Part shown: positions 12,528-24,735 of the stretch, piece by piece | How positions within the stretch are numbered: the stretch's first letter is position 1 | How the letters are laid out: every line of letters begins with the position of its first letter | NCBI GenBank assembly: GCA_950097015.1 | Contig: CATNEN010000025.1 | Coordinates: 5,012,001-5,076,000 of the forward strand | DNA from: Macrostomum hystrix | Lineage: Eukaryota > Platyhelminthes > Macrostomidae | DNA: 64,000 bases | Reading direction: 5' to 3' | Program-made: the position numbers and the translations under genes | The notes under the pieces: model-generated | Seen by the model: the letters and a program-made list of their open reading frames with translations, nothing else | What the model was told of the DNA's origin: nothing | Databases searched by the model: none

Positions 12528-14045
12528 TGATAGACTCACAGCTCGTAATATTGATGCATTGATAGACACACAGCTACGCTCGTAATATTGATGCATTGAT
12601 AGACACACAGCTACGATCGTAATATTGATGCATTGATAGATACACAGATACGCTCGTAATATTGATGCATTGATAGACACACAGCTACGCTCGTAATATT
12701 GATGCATTGATAGACACACAGCTACGCTCGTAATATTGATGCATTGATAGACACACAGCTACGCTCGTAATATTGATGCATTGATAGATACACAGCTACG
12801 CTCGTAATATTGATGCATTGATAGATACACAGCTACGCTCGTAATATTGATGCATTGATAGATACACAGCTACGCTCGTAATATTGATGCATTGATAGAC
12901 ACACAGCTACGCTCGTAATATTGATGCATTGATAGATACACAGCTACGCTCGTAATATTGATGCATTGATAGATACACAGATACGCTCGTAATATTGATG
13001 CATTGATAGATACACAGATACGCTCGTAATATTGATGCATTGATAGACAAACAGCTACGCTCGTAATATTGATGCATTGATAGATACACAGCTAATATTG
13101 ATGCATTGATAGATACACAGCTAATATTTATGCATTGATAGATACACAGCTAATATTGATGCATTGATAGATACACAGCTAATATTTATGCATTGATAGA
13201 TACACAGCTAATATTTATGCATTGATAGATACACAGCTGATATTGATGAATTGATAGATACACAGCTAATATTGATGCATTGATAGATACACAGCTGATA
13301 TTGATGAATTGATAGATACACAGCTAATATTGATGCATTGATAGATACACAGCTGATATTGATGAATTGATAGATACACAGCTAATATTTATGCATTGAT
13401 AGATACACAGCTGATATTGATGAATTGATAGATACACAGCTAATATTGATGCATTGATAGATACACAGCTGATATTGATGAATTGATAGATACACAGCTA
13501 ATATTGATGCATTGATAGATACACAGCTAATATTGATGCATTGATAGATACACAGCTAATATTGATGCATTGATAGATACACAGCTAATATTGATGCATT
13601 GATAGATACACAGCTGATATTGATGAATTGATAGATACACAGCTAATATTGATGCATTGATAGATACACAGCTAATATTGATGCATTGATAGATACACAG
13701 CTAATATTGATGCATTGATAGATACACAGCTGATATTGATGAATTGATAGATACACAGCTAATATTGATGCATTGATAGATACACAGCTAATATTGATGC
13801 ATTGATAGATACACAGCTGATATTGATGCATTGATAGATACACAGCTGATATTGATGCATTGATAGATACACAGCTAATATTGATGAATTGATAGACACA
13901 CAGCTAATATTGATGCATTGATAGATACACAGCTAATATTGATGCATTGATAGACACACAGCTAATATTGATGCATTGATAGACACACAGCTAATATTGA
14001 TGCATGGATAGACACACAGCTAATATTGATGCATTGATAGACACA
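12528..14045. repeat. Minisatellite switching from a 37-bp to a 29-bp unit
   Basis: From 12528 to about 13092 the unit is 37 bp: a core from TAATATTGATGCATTGATAG to ACACAGC, then TACGCTCG. From about 13093 to 14045 the same core repeats without the final 8 bp, giving 29 bp. In the second part units with 'tgatattgatgaattg' are interspersed with 'taatattgatgcattg' units, suggesting dimer amplification. Confidence 0.97.
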
Positions 14046-15556
14046 CATTTAATTTTAGTGCATTGATGGACACAGGACACAGCTGTTTGAGTCAGCATTT
14101 GAGTAGACTATCGCACATATTCTTGGCTGGTGAAGAGCACACACTACCCTACTCAATGGTGTCGTTGAGGGCCACTTTGCCAGCATCTTCTAATTTGTCT
14201 CAAAGCGCCCGGAAATGCCTTCTGTGCGTGCTAGAAGAGCATTTGTTCCGCCTCGCTATAAACAGGCTTCTTGCCTTACTATTGCATTGATTTCCCTAAA
14301 ATGTTAAGGTAACGCATAGAGAGGCCCCAGGTGGCCAAGTTTCTTTCTCTAATCAGGTATTAGCAGCTTTTTTTCTTCAACAAAAAAGACTAGCTGGCAT
14401 GCGAGCAACTGGGGATCTATCTTTTTTTACACTTCCGTTTGACTATTTTTGTTCCTAAAAGTGGATTTCTGTTGGAGGATTTTTTGTTGCGTAGTTTTTT
14501 TTCAACAAGTTTCGCGCGCTGTGTTTGGTTGATTAAAGGGTGGGGAATATACTCGTACTCGTTTAAAGCTATGAGTAGATATCTTGGCTGTAGGATACAA
14601 TAACAAATGTATTTCAAAGCGAACAGATGGATAGGTGAATGGGAATGGAAAGTGTATGTTTAGGAGATAAAACAATATTTATCAGGCAAAAAATATAATG
14701 GTAAAAAGGATTAGATTATAGAGATAAGATAAAAGGGATAAAAATGAGATTAGAGAAACATGTGATAAACGAGTGATGAGATGAGATGAGAGAGAATAGA
14801 GAGATGAGATGAGATGAACGAGAATAGAGAAGTGGCATGAGATGAGATTAGTGAGAGATGAGATGAGAGAGAATATGGAGGTGACAGTAGAAAGAAATGG
14901 GTTAAGAGAGATGAATCAACGAAAAACGGATCTGAAAATATTCTGAATGGAAGCGCGGGAAGTTCCTAAAAAGATATGTCCAGAGTAGATTGAGGAGCAA
15001 AAGGAAATATCTGATTATTTGGAACCTATTTGTATTTGGAAGCGATCGCCTGCCTGATAATGGATTGTCAGTCCTTCTCGAGCACCTGTCGTGACACCAA
15101 CAAATCAGGCCGAGCGATCGCCAAAGAAATAGAAAAAATCTCTGTCACTGTCTATTTTCAGCGTTTAATCCGAGAATCTTCCAAACTAAGCGCCGATAAT
15201 ACGGAGAGAAATCAATAAAATTCGATGATTGGAAATCAGGGCACCTGGACAGTGTGAGGGGGAATTTTAATTAACAACAATGTCATCTGCTCAGCTCACG
15301 CCAAGGCATCGCGTGACCTCTCGGGGATTACAGACAAGTGAAATTCTCGAGGAACGCCACTCCAACTGGGACAAACGAGACATTTTTCTACACACTCCAT
15401 TCCTTCTTTGGGGGATATAGTTCGTGTTTGCATTGGAATTTTCCTAGGAAACGAACTCCTGACCTCTGTCAAGTGATAGGAACTCAAAGTCCTGATTGCA
15501 GGACTAAAATCTCGATTTATCAAAATATACCAATCAACAGTAACTAGGGTGTTTAA
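14046..15556. other. Spacer, AT-rich, with degenerate GAGATGA repeats
   Basis: 14690-14930 is a loose purine-rich simple repeat ('gatgagatgagagagaatag'). I found no protein-like open frame with a recognisable motif. Confidence 0.5.
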
Positions 15557-16074
15557 CAGTAGAACTACCAAGGGGGGGGGGAATTTCCCCCCTGACAATT
15601 TTTTTTGCTGCACCCGAACGGAACAATGCAAGCACACGAAACTCAAGAACACGGGCCAACTTTTTGTTGCGCATCTTCTGAAACAAGAAACAAGTCGCCA
15701 GCTCTTCAGACCGTCGAGATATTCAATGTTCCTGGCCGAAGGTCCGATTTTTCCCATAAGAGCTAGTGTATTTCATACACCCCTATACGAATTTGCACTG
15801 CGCCTCAGTGCGGCCTTGCCAGACCTTCAAATTTTATCAGCATGTCACCCGAATGTGCCTGCATCATCTCCGTCTTTGGTGGTCACCTACCTTTATCTAG
15901 ACGGACTGCGGGACCTTCAAAGGCAAAAATGTGGAAATAGGCCACTCTGGACCCCTGACGCGAATTTCTAAAATTTCACTGTTGAAGCCTAAATATTAGG
16001 CGCAGCTCAACCACAGGACACCATCGCCTAGTCTGTCAACCAACAGGCGGCAAAATGGCTTGGTAGTCCTACTG
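15557..16074. mobile_element. piggyBac-like MITE with TTAA target duplication
   Basis: The left end CAGTAGAACTACCAAG (15557-15572) and the right end CTTGGTAGTCCTACTG (16059-16074) are inverted copies differing at one base. Each is flanked by TTAA (15553-15556 and 16075-16078), the target site duplicated by piggyBac transposases. A run of G, AATT and a run of C just inside the left end (15572-15593) can form a hairpin. The 518-bp interior has no transposase, so this is a non-autonomous element. The piggyBac assignment rests on the TTAA and the ends alone. Confidence 0.8.
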
Positions 16075-16078
16075 TTAA

Positions 16079-16450
16079 CAGTAGAAAGACAAAGCTATTT
16101 TTCGCCCGGGGGTGGGACCACGGGGCTATTTCAAATACACGCTGCCGACTTCGCGACTGCTCCCAAACCGAATGACCGACTTTCGTGAAAGTCCACCACA
16201 TGGATCAACATTTCCCGCCCTTTATTAACTAAACTTATTCAAAATAGACTAATTTTCTTAGCCGTCTCACGTCAGCATCGTCCAGATATTCAGCGATTCT
16301 AGTCAAAGACCCTAGTGTCAATCACAACTAGCATTGCTCAGTATAAACCTCAATTACGAAAATATACTGGTTCTATACTTAAAAAAGTAACAATATAATT
16401 AATACAATACAATGAACAATAATTGACGACATGGTTAAAAGGTGAATTTT
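16079..16450 (+). repeat. Dispersed repeat family 3, copy 2, abutting the TTAA MITE
   Basis: Begins CAGTAGAAAGACAAAG immediately after the TTAA at 16075-16078, then carries the family 3 body ('gctatttcaaatac', 'accgaatgaccgactttcgtg'). Similarity to the copy at 39062 continues to about 16450 ('gaacaataattgacgacatgg'). No matching inverted right end was found, so it may be a truncated TTAA element. Confidence 0.6.
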
Positions 16451-16516
16451 TTTGACTGAAAAAATTATGCCTGGTTTTTGCCATCAGACACCCGGAATTT
16501 GCTTCATCGGTTAGAG

Positions 16517-16580
16517 CAGGGTTCGGCAAACTCCGGCCCGCGGGCCAGATCCGGCCCTCGAAGCTCCCAAATCCGGTCCG
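16517..16580. mobile_element. Possible hAT-type transposon end
   Basis: Starts CAGGGTTCGGCAAAC and continues with the palindrome GGCCCGCGGGCC and then 'agatccggccc', a pattern I associate with the ends of some hAT DNA transposons. The opposite end was not found in the window, so this would be a solo or truncated end. Confidence 0.35.
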
Positions 16581-18690
16581 TTGCCCCTTCCAACACATAT
16601 CCTGTTGAATATTGGTTGAATATTTTCGGATACAGAATACAGAAAAAACGATAAACAAAGTCAGATTATATTATTGTTCGCAAAAAAATGAAAAAAATCT
16701 ATTTTCTGAGAAAAAATCTAGACAGTAGTTTCTTCCACAACTCGATAGTGATAGGCAGAAAGAAACCTTACCAATGACCCTATTCATTCGCTTTGCAGTC
16801 ATTAGCTGCTTAGATTCGACAGAAAAGCAAGTAGGATAAATAACGACTCATATTTAAGCTGGCCACATTTTTTGCTTCTAACTCCCAGAGCCAGTGTAAT
16901 TACAGACACGGCAACACGGCAACATAATAAGGCTGGCTAATTGGATATTTCAATGCGTCTTTCATTTTCAAGACTGGAAGCTACAAAGGGGGGGCAATTT
17001 GTTGACGATAAAAAGCAGCGAAACACACACTGAAGATAGCGGAGAAGTCTTGACAACACAGGGAGACAGATTGAAAAATAGGGGAGAAAACGGAAATTGG
17101 GGGTAAAGCCCGTATATCCAGGAAACCTTCCTATTCCCGGCTCCCTGTTCTCACGATACACTAGACTTGAGCATAATTAGTAGGCAAAATAGACTGACGG
17201 GCAGAGAGTGCGAAATATGAAACGGTCTCGCTTGGGTGTTCGCGTGTCTAGCCCCTGTGCTCAAGCTCAGCGTTTCCTCGAGCTTGTGTGCAACGGTGGA
17301 AATGGCAAATTTGACACCTGGGAAGGCTGGACGCGAGAGTGACAAGTGTCGGCGGACATGAAAGCAAAAAGGTTAGGAGGACAGTTGCTAGGGAAAGAGC
17401 AGCTTTGTCGAGGTTGACTACCCTCCCCACCAAGGTGCCTGAGTTCGAATCCTAGAGACCTTCACAATGATCTATATGAGAGAGTTCATTATTTATTGCT
17501 TCAATGTCGATTCTTATCTCTTACTTTGGCTTTATAAAAATATTAACTTCAGTTAATTGAGGAATCCAGGAATTAATATCAGCATGTGTTAATCGCTTCG
17601 AAAGGCTGCGTACGGCTGTTCAGTCCATGGACTGGGGGGACGCCACACCCACCCTCAATTACCCCAGCTGATGCTGGTGCCAATTTAACAGCCGGGTGAA
17701 CTGAAGCAATGCAGAGTTAATTATCTTGCTAAAGGACAAAAACTGTTCTAGTGGAGTCTCGAATCGAACCCCCGACCTTCAAGAGCCAGCTAGTTATGCT
17801 AGGAGTCTGTAGCATAAACCACTGTAGTAGCTCAACTTGAAACTCAAGTGGTTTATTAAGGAGCAGCTAGGCTGGTTCAGAATGATTTCACAGAAAACAA
17901 TCATTCAATTCCCCGACAAAACCAAGAAGCCCGATTTTCTAGAGTCCGTTATCGATTCTTGTGCCAGATCAGATGATAAGATCTAGCGTGACCCCCGGTC
18001 AGATGCGGGCCCTGCATGGCGAGTTGCGAAATTCCCTAAATTAGTGAGGTGGGGTTTAGAAACAGATCGTTTGAGCTGACAGCAAGCAGCTCAGCACAAC
18101 TGTTCAACGCCAATTAACAGGGTGATTTAGTTTGCTGCGGGTGGGGGGGGGGGCCACTGCTGACCTCTTTGTTTGACTGTTCTCAAATGTTCTCAAATAT
18201 GTAGGCTTAAAAAAACAGGTGCCGATATTTCTATTCAACTGAAACTTTTAAGCATGAAGCGAACAATGCATCCGCAGCGCAGATGATAATTCAGTTTCTC
18301 TTATTCTTTTTCTGCTCTTGCTCATCACTGTCTTTCTTCTAGCTTGTTTTCGCATGCACGCCTTCAGTCCGGAACTGTTGTGCTCAAATCCAATTATCAC
18401 GTTGAGCAGGTATAGTTGCATCCTCTGATCCTCTTGATTGCGTAATCCGGCCTGTGGGGATGTGTTGTAAGGCTTCAGCTAAATTAGTATTCATTCTAAT
18501 TTGTTACCTGGTCAAGCAACTATTAACTGTGGAATTTCAGAGTCCAGTTAGTGGCGGAATTACCGCCCAAAATATTCGGCTCATGCTCGGTTTTTTCTGC
18601 GCCATTTTCTAAGCCGTTATCCATCCAAAACATATTTTTGCTTCAGATACTGTCCATTTTTTATACCAGACATATCTACTCAGGTCTACC
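16581..18690. other. Spacer with one SINE, no supported gene
   Basis: Contains the SINE 2 copy at 17597-17850 and a G run near 18143-18153. No open frame resembles a known protein. Confidence 0.5.
17597..17850 (-). repeat. SINE family 2, most complete copy
   Basis: Read on the minus strand, a tRNA-like head starts near 17850 ('gagctactacagtgg', box A-like) and reaches 'gaaggtcgggggttcgattc' (box B, about 17763-17782). The shared body ('caatgcagagttaat', 'agctgatgctgg') and the 'cagtccatggactg' end follow. This copy best supports a tRNA origin for the family. Confidence 0.75.
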
Positions 18691-19095
18691 TAAGACTACT
18701 CAACATCTACCACAGAACCTACTCAAATCTACTCCTGAACCTACTCAAATCTACTCAGAACCTACTCAAATCTACTCAGAACCTACTCAAATCTACTCCT
18801 GAACCTACTCAAATCTACTCTGAAACGACTCAGATCTACTCAGAACCTACTCAGATCTACTCCAGAACCTACTCAGATCTACTCAGAACCTACTCAGATC
18901 TACTCCAGAACCTACTCAAATCTACTCCTGTACCTACTCAAATCTACTCCTGAACCTACTCAAATCTACTCAGAACCTACTCAGATCTACTCCTGAACCT
19001 ACTCAAATCTACTCTGAACCTACTCAGATCTACTCAGAACCTACTCAGACCTACTCAGAACCTACTCAAATCTACTCAGTTCTACTCAGATATAC
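18691..19095. repeat. Minisatellite of CTACTCAAAT / CTACTCAGAAC units
   Basis: Tandem units of about 21 bp ('aacctactcaaatctactca'), some lengthened by 'cctg'. The array ends about 34 bp before the acceptor of the candidate terminal exon at 19130, the same layout as in the GPCR introns. Confidence 0.93.
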
Positions 19096-19129
19096 TCAAA
19101 TATGCTCACCTGTCACCAATCTCTGGCAG

Positions 19130-19266
19130 ATGTGGCTAAGCTGGACTCAAAGAACCTGCGCCTGATCACTGGCTCGCCGCCTGGCGTCGCCCCGTCGCCG
19201 CGCCTGGTGGCCGCAGCCGTCGCCACCTCGACGATTCTGCTTCGGTTGCTTCGGCTGTTGAAGTAG
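19130..19266 (+). CDS. Candidate terminal exon, unknown gene
   Basis: After the acceptor CTCTGGCAG (19121-19129) the sequence is open in the phase-1 frame to TAG at 19264-19266. It would encode 44 residues with GSPPGVAPSPRLVAAAVA in the middle and a hydrophobic/Arg end LLRLLRLLK. GC content jumps relative to the flanks and the downstream sequence is AT-rich, like a 3' UTR. No family is recognised and no upstream exon is firmly linked; the phase fits the 3662-3778 candidate. Coding by composition and splice site only. Confidence 0.4.
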
Positions 19267-20394
19267 AGAGAAGCAAAAAAGTTTTTTTCCTGTTGTAAAT
19301 TTGTGCGCTTCTTGCTAAAAAGGAACCGTTATTTTATAGTTTGTCTTTGAGTCTAAAATAATTGTTTGAAAAGTTTTGCACCGCCTCTTTGCTCATAGTC
19401 AGAATAGATTCATATTCAAATTGCCCGCTTTTAATACGCACTTTAGCTTTGAGCAAATGTGCATAAGAGAAGTTCACTGTTCGTGTTTTCACGATAACAT
19501 AGAAGTACTTGCGTTCAGAATTCAAACAAATAATACCAATCGCAGCTTAATCTTCAATCAGTCTTTTTATCATTCGTCCTTTTTTGTGCTCACGTTTGTA
19601 CTCGTGTTTTATCACGGAAATAATTGACTATTGAGTAACGATATCGTCGCTCATCATCTGTTGCCTCGCGAATGTACTTTAAAATGCGCACAGAGAATCA
19701 AATGTACATAAAAATTTACATTGCGATCGAATGTGCACTAGCTTATCAATGTACATATGCGATCGAATGTACACCAGCAATGTACATTGTCGATCGAATG
19801 TACACCAGCAATGTCCATATGCGATCGAATGTACACCAGCAATGTACATTGTCGATCGAATGTACACCAGCAATGTACATATACAATCGAATGTACACTA
19901 ACAATCTGCGTAGGAAATCAAATGCAAAAAGCCTAATTCGTATAAAAGACAAAAAAACACAGACAATCGAAAATCTGCACATAATGTGCATTGAATACCC
20001 AACAGGAAAATCATATGTTCATTAAGTGTGTGGTCTATATTGATCTATAATCTCAGTAAATGTAATTGAATGTACCTTTAATTCTGATCCCGTTCTAATT
20101 GTAGCGCCGATTCAAAAAATATTATTCCAATTTGACATTTTCGTGCAACACCTCATAAAACATTTAAATAGTTTTTTTCGTCAGATATTCTGCCCCAAAT
20201 AATTGATGCTGAAATTGCTGTTTGAGTTGCTTTTTTATCACCACATGCTTGTCTTGTCTAGTGTTTGTCTTTCTTGTACATAATACACTCGAATGAAACC
20301 GTTAAAGTCGGCAAGCTGTCAAAATTATTTTGTGTTTTGGAGAGTAATCCTGAAACATTATTTAAAATGATTAGATTGACGTTTTTATGGGATG
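19267..20394. other. AT-rich spacer with a short inverted-like repeat cluster
   Basis: Around 19725-19900 units of about 31 bp ('gatcgaatgtacaccagcaa' followed by 'tgtacat' plus 'tgt' or 'atgc') repeat five or so times. GATCGA and TGTACA palindromes recur in each unit. The rest is AT-rich with no supported gene. Confidence 0.7.
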
Positions 20395-21175
20395 AGAGTG
20401 ACAGTTTGATCAGATGAGAGTGACAGTTTGATCAGATGAGAGTGACAGAGTGATTAGATGAGAGTGACAGTATGATTAGATGAGAGTGACAGTGTGATTA
20501 GAGGAGAGTGACAGTTTGATTAGATGAGAGTGACAGTTTGATTAGATGAGAGTGACAGTTTGATTAGAGGAGAGTGACAGTTTGATTAGATGAGAGTGAC
20601 AGTTTGATTAGAGGAGAGTGACAGTTTGATTAGAGGAGAGTGACAGTTTGATTAGATGAGAGTGACAGTTTGATTAGATGAGAGTGACAGTTTGATTAGA
20701 GGAGAGTGACAGTTTGATTAGATGAGAGTGACAGAGTGATCAGATGAGAGTGACAGTGTGATCAGATGAGAGTGACAGTTTGAACAGATGAGAGTGACAG
20801 AGTGATCAGATGAGAGTGACAGTGTGATCAGATGAGAGTGACAGTTTGAACAGATGAGAGTGACAGAGTGATCAGATGAGAGTGACAGTGTGATCAGATG
20901 AGAGTGACAGTGTGATCAGATGAGAGTGACAGTGTGAACAGATGAGAGTGACAGAGTGATTAGATGAGAGTGACAGTTTGATCAGATGAGAGTGACAGTT
21001 TGATTAGATGAGAGTGACAGTTTGATCAGATGAGAGTGACAGAGTGATTAGATGAGAGTGACAGTTTGATCAGATGAGAGTGACAGTTTGATTAGATAAG
21101 ACTGATAGTTTGATTAGATAAGACTGATAGTTTGATTAGATAAGACTGATAGTTTGATTAGATGAGAGTGACAGT
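20395..21175. repeat. 22-bp minisatellite GATGAGAGTGACAGTTTGAT+TA
   Basis: About 35 copies of a 22-bp unit. Variants carry 'agagtgatcag' or 'tttgaacag'; the last few units change to 'agataagactgatag'. The unit is not a multiple of three, so no long frame runs through. Confidence 0.96.
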
Positions 21176-22374
21176 TTAAAATACTGACCGTGGCAGATAG
21201 TTTTGATGTGCTTTGATGTGATGGCAGCTACAGAATCGCCAGGCAAAATTCCGAAATATTCAAAGAGTAATTAATTGCTGAAATCGGCTTTCGTGTTTGT
21301 CCCGAGCTTTACCTGAGGGAATGGCAGTAGGGGCTTCAATTAATTAGCCATGCGTAATATCTTAGCAACTGCTTAGCAACCGCTTTCATATCGGGACAAC
21401 TTGCGACTTAGGGAACAGACGGGGCGAAGCTGAGCAAGCGTGACTAATCCCCTTTACTCGGGAAATGACTGGTCCTTTGCCGGTTCGACTGTTTAATATA
21501 AATTTCTATAAACGGGTCGATGCCAAAGGCGATAATCAAATCACCCCCAGCAGCTCCCTGCGGTCCTCCTTCTAGCAGCGAGTGCCCGAAGCCCTACAGG
21601 GCCTTTCGCTGAAATCTGTCGATGTAGCATTTATTTACTCGTAATACCAGTCAACTTGGTGGACGGTGAGCCTTAAGATGGTTCGCATGATCGTTTTTTA
21701 ACGTGGTAAACTCAGATTTTTAAAATAAAGAAATCTAATTATGGTTATTCAAATGAATTTTTACGGTTGATTTGCTGCACAATGAGAAAGATATTTATTG
21801 ACAGAACTTTCATTGAGAAATTGTGCTTTTATTAATACTTCCAGACCAGAGGACTTTTACGAAAATTTGCTACCTTTTTCTCCAGCAGTTTCTTGTCGAA
21901 ATTCTCGTCAAAGATGATGAACCAGTTTCTGGGCAATATTCTATGGGGTAAGGGGAACTGGGACATAAGTCTTGGCTAATGGGATTTCTAGATTTATAAA
22001 GTTGATGCAGGTAGCCATTTAAAGGCCTGTTTATAAGCGGCTAAATCAGATTTCCCCTGGAGAAAATCCCGGTTCCCAATCCCAGACACACGCGAGATTC
22101 CGCCGCTATCTTCAATGCCAATGACAACCCAGAATGATGACGATAAACTACGAGTATTTGTAACATTTATCCCTAGACTAGACAAAACGTCTGGCTTAAA
22201 AGCGGGCTATTGTATTGGCATAGGCTCTGTGATTGCTTATTTCTCGTTTTTTTAATGTTCGACATTTCGTTCGAAACCTGATTGCACATGCATCGAGGGT
22301 ATAAGACAGATGGTATTAAGTATTTTGTCCAGGGAAATTTCCTTATATATCACCTGCCCCAAACAAGTCAGATG

Positions 22375-22525
22375 TACAGCGTACGACTGTTCAGTCCATG
22401 GACTGGGGAGATGCCACGCTTACTCTCAACAGCTGGGTGAACTGAAGCAATGCAGAATTAAGTGCATCGCTAAGGGACACAAATTGTTCCAGCGGAGTCA
22501 GGTATCGAACTCCCGACCTTCTAAA
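22375..22525 (-). repeat. SINE family 2, copy 4
   Basis: Carries 'cagtccatggactgggg', 'agctgggtgaactgaagcaa', 'gctaagggaca' and the reverse box B 'cgaactcccgacctt' in the order of the copies at 4222 and 17597. The central 'ccccagctgatgctg' part is deleted. Confidence 0.72.
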
Positions 22526-22920
22526 TAATTTAACAATTTGCCACAAAATTTGTTTTAAATTTCTCTTTCAGAACTTTCACTGTTGCAGGCTTGTTGTCGG
22601 AAAAAAACAAAAAAAGCATCCGTTGAAATGTTATAAAGGTTTGTAAATGGCGTAGAAATAGAGGCGACATCTTGGGAAACAATTTTTTGTTAGATTTGAT
22701 TAGATCTCAGTTGCGAAAATAAATTTAGAAACATTGGCAGAATAGAAATGTCACAGGTGAGGCGGCATGCAGTTAACTTCGTTCAAGACCCAAAAGACAA
22801 AAAAAGCAAATTTGTCTCTGACTTTCTTGGAATTAATCAAAGGGCGGTTCAGGTGCAATACTAAAGGCTTCCAAATTGCTTATATTTTGTTCGGATCGAA
22901 AGAAAGGCATTGCTAAGAAA

Positions 22921-23236
22921 TATTTCTTTTTAAGAAGTGGCAGAGCGGTTAACAACGCGTTTGCCTCTCGCACCGAGGTCCCTGAGCTCGATTCCGCGGC
23001 GAGGCCACATTCATTTGGGCGCAGCCGCGGATAGAAGGCTTGGGGGCTTCTCGTGCAATTTACGCCCTTGAGGGCCAACCTCCAAGGCACAGTGAAAGTG
23101 TACACTGCCTGACGATGAGAAAGTCAGGGCAGATGTACACACCTGTGCACGTGTGCCTGCGTACAGTATCTGTGTGCGTGTGTGCTCAGGAGTCAGCGGA
23201 ATGAGCAGAATTGCCTCCTCGCTGGCTGCAAGTCTA
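22921..23236 (+). repeat. SINE family 1, near-complete, tRNA-derived head
   Basis: The head (about 22936-23007) can fold as a tRNA: GTGGC pairs with GCCAC, box A is 'GGCAGAGCGGTTAA', a CCTC/GAGG stem closes the 7-base loop TCGCACC, and box B is 'GAGCTCGATTCC'. The loop would place GCA as anticodon, so a tRNA-Cys-like source is possible. A body of about 230 bp follows, shared with 43945-44300 and 62-157. The T stem is imperfect and the body long, so this is a SINE and not a tRNA gene. Confidence 0.8.
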
Positions 23237-23249
23237 GTGTCACTAAGTT

Positions 23250-23575
23250 TACCAGTTTGAGGATTTGCCAGTTTGAGGATTTACCAGTTTGAGGATTTAC
23301 CAGTTTGAGGATTTACCAGTTTGAGGATTTAGCAGTTTGAGGATTTACCAGTTTGAGGATTTACCAGTTTGAGGATTTACCAGTTTTAGGATTTACCAGT
23401 TTGAGGATTTACCAGTTTGAGGATTTGCCAGTTTGAGGATTTGCTAGTTTGAGGATTTACCAGTTTGAGGATTTACCAGTTTGAGGATTTACCAGTTTGA
23501 GGATTTACCAGTTTGAGGATTTGCTAGTTTGAGGATTTACCAGTTTGAGGATTTGCTAGTTTGAGAGCTCACCTG
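23250..23575. repeat. 16-bp minisatellite CCAGTTTGAGGATTTA
   Basis: About 20 copies with variants 'gcca', 'gcta' and 'agca' at the junction. It starts right after the SINE 1 tail. Confidence 0.96.
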
Positions 23576-24344
23576 TTTGGGGATTTGCCGTCTAGATAGC
23601 TTTCATGAAAAGTTACTCCCCTGTTGTACTATTATTATTACCAAAACTTTTGCATGAAAGCAACATGGAGTCACCTGTAGTCTCGCACGCATTAGTAGCG
23701 TGCCAAATGTCAAATACCGTGACAAATAATAAACCATTTAATAGATTATGACAGCATCTCTCCATCTGTGTTCGGGCTGTGAGTCTGAGATTGTTTCAGG
23801 AGTTAGAACAGACCATATTGCTTGCACACTCAATGTCTCCTCTGCCTGCCTTTCCGTGGCCTCATCCGCTTCCACTAGTTCCACTACTTTATCTTCCTCT
23901 CCCCTCCTCTCTCCTCCCCTCCCCTCCCCTCCCCTCTCCTTCTTGCTATCTCCCACTTTTATTTTCTAAATTTTGATATCGTCTTGTCACTTTTTTTCTC
24001 AATTTCTCGTTAAAAATATATACGTAGTTTTCCAATCGGTTTTAAATAGGCTACTTGTAGTAGCATGCCATGGGTATTTAAACAAAATTAAATACAAATG
24101 ATTCGAGGTAAGAATGCAAATCAACGACTAGATCAAAAGAAAATACGATCCTAACAAAACAGTAGCCACAACACAAGAATTCCCTTAAGAAATCAGAGAT
24201 TTCAAAAAGATGGGGGGAAAGTAAAGCAAAGGTTTCCTTTTTTGGTCTGATATACCTGTTGTCGATCAAATAAATATTTACGTGACTTGTTCTATGAAAC
24301 AAAAACAAAAAATATTGTCACATCGACGAAACTGGAGGGCCTCA
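23576..24344. other. Spacer, no gene seen
   Basis: Contains a pyrimidine-rich CCCTCCCCT tract at 23895-23945 and AT-rich sequence; nothing else recognisable. Confidence 0.5.
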
Positions 24345-24735
24345 TGGTTGAGGTGGAGTGTGTCTGGTTGAGGTGGAGTGTGTCTGGTTGAGGTGGAGTG
24401 TGTCTGGTTGAGGTGGAGTGTGTCTGGTTGAGGTGGAGTGTGTCTGGTTGAGGTAGAGTGTGTCTGGTTGAGGTGGAGTGTGTCTGGTTGAGGTGGAGTG
24501 TGTCTGGTTGAGGTGGAGTGTGTCTGGTTGAGGTGGAGTGTGTCTGGTTGAGGTAGAGTGTGTCTGGTTGAGGTGGAGTGTGTCTGGTTGAGGTGGAGTG
24601 TGTCTGGTTGAGGTGGAGTGTGTCTGGTTGAGGTGGAGTGTGTCTAGTTGAGGTGGAGTGTGTCTGGTTGAGGTGGAGTGTGTCTGGTTTGAGGTGGAGT
24701 GTGTCTAGTTGAGGTGGAGTGTGTCTGGTTGAGAT
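24345..24735. repeat. 20-bp minisatellite TGTCTGGTTGAGGTGGAGTG
   Basis: About 19 copies with very few changes (GGTGG to GGTAG, CTGG to CTAG), so a young or homogenised array. It lies about 220 bp upstream of the GPCR start codon and would fall in its promoter or 5' region. Confidence 0.97.

Larger units (their letters stand above)
21176..23249. other. Spacer with two SINE copies, no gene seen
   Basis: AT-rich unique sequence with SINE 2 at 22375-22525 and SINE 1 at 22921-23236. Short open frames show nothing recognisable. Confidence 0.5.

Noticed and set aside
12528-14045. Possible CRISPR-like array
   Set aside because: Units are contiguous with no unique spacers, and the window is eukaryotic.
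15549-15971. 140-codon plus-strand frame
   Set aside because: Lies almost wholly inside the TTAA-flanked MITE and resembles no transposase.
22936-23007. Functional tRNA gene
   Set aside because: The fold has an imperfect T stem and the sequence continues into a body repeated elsewhere, so it is a SINE head.
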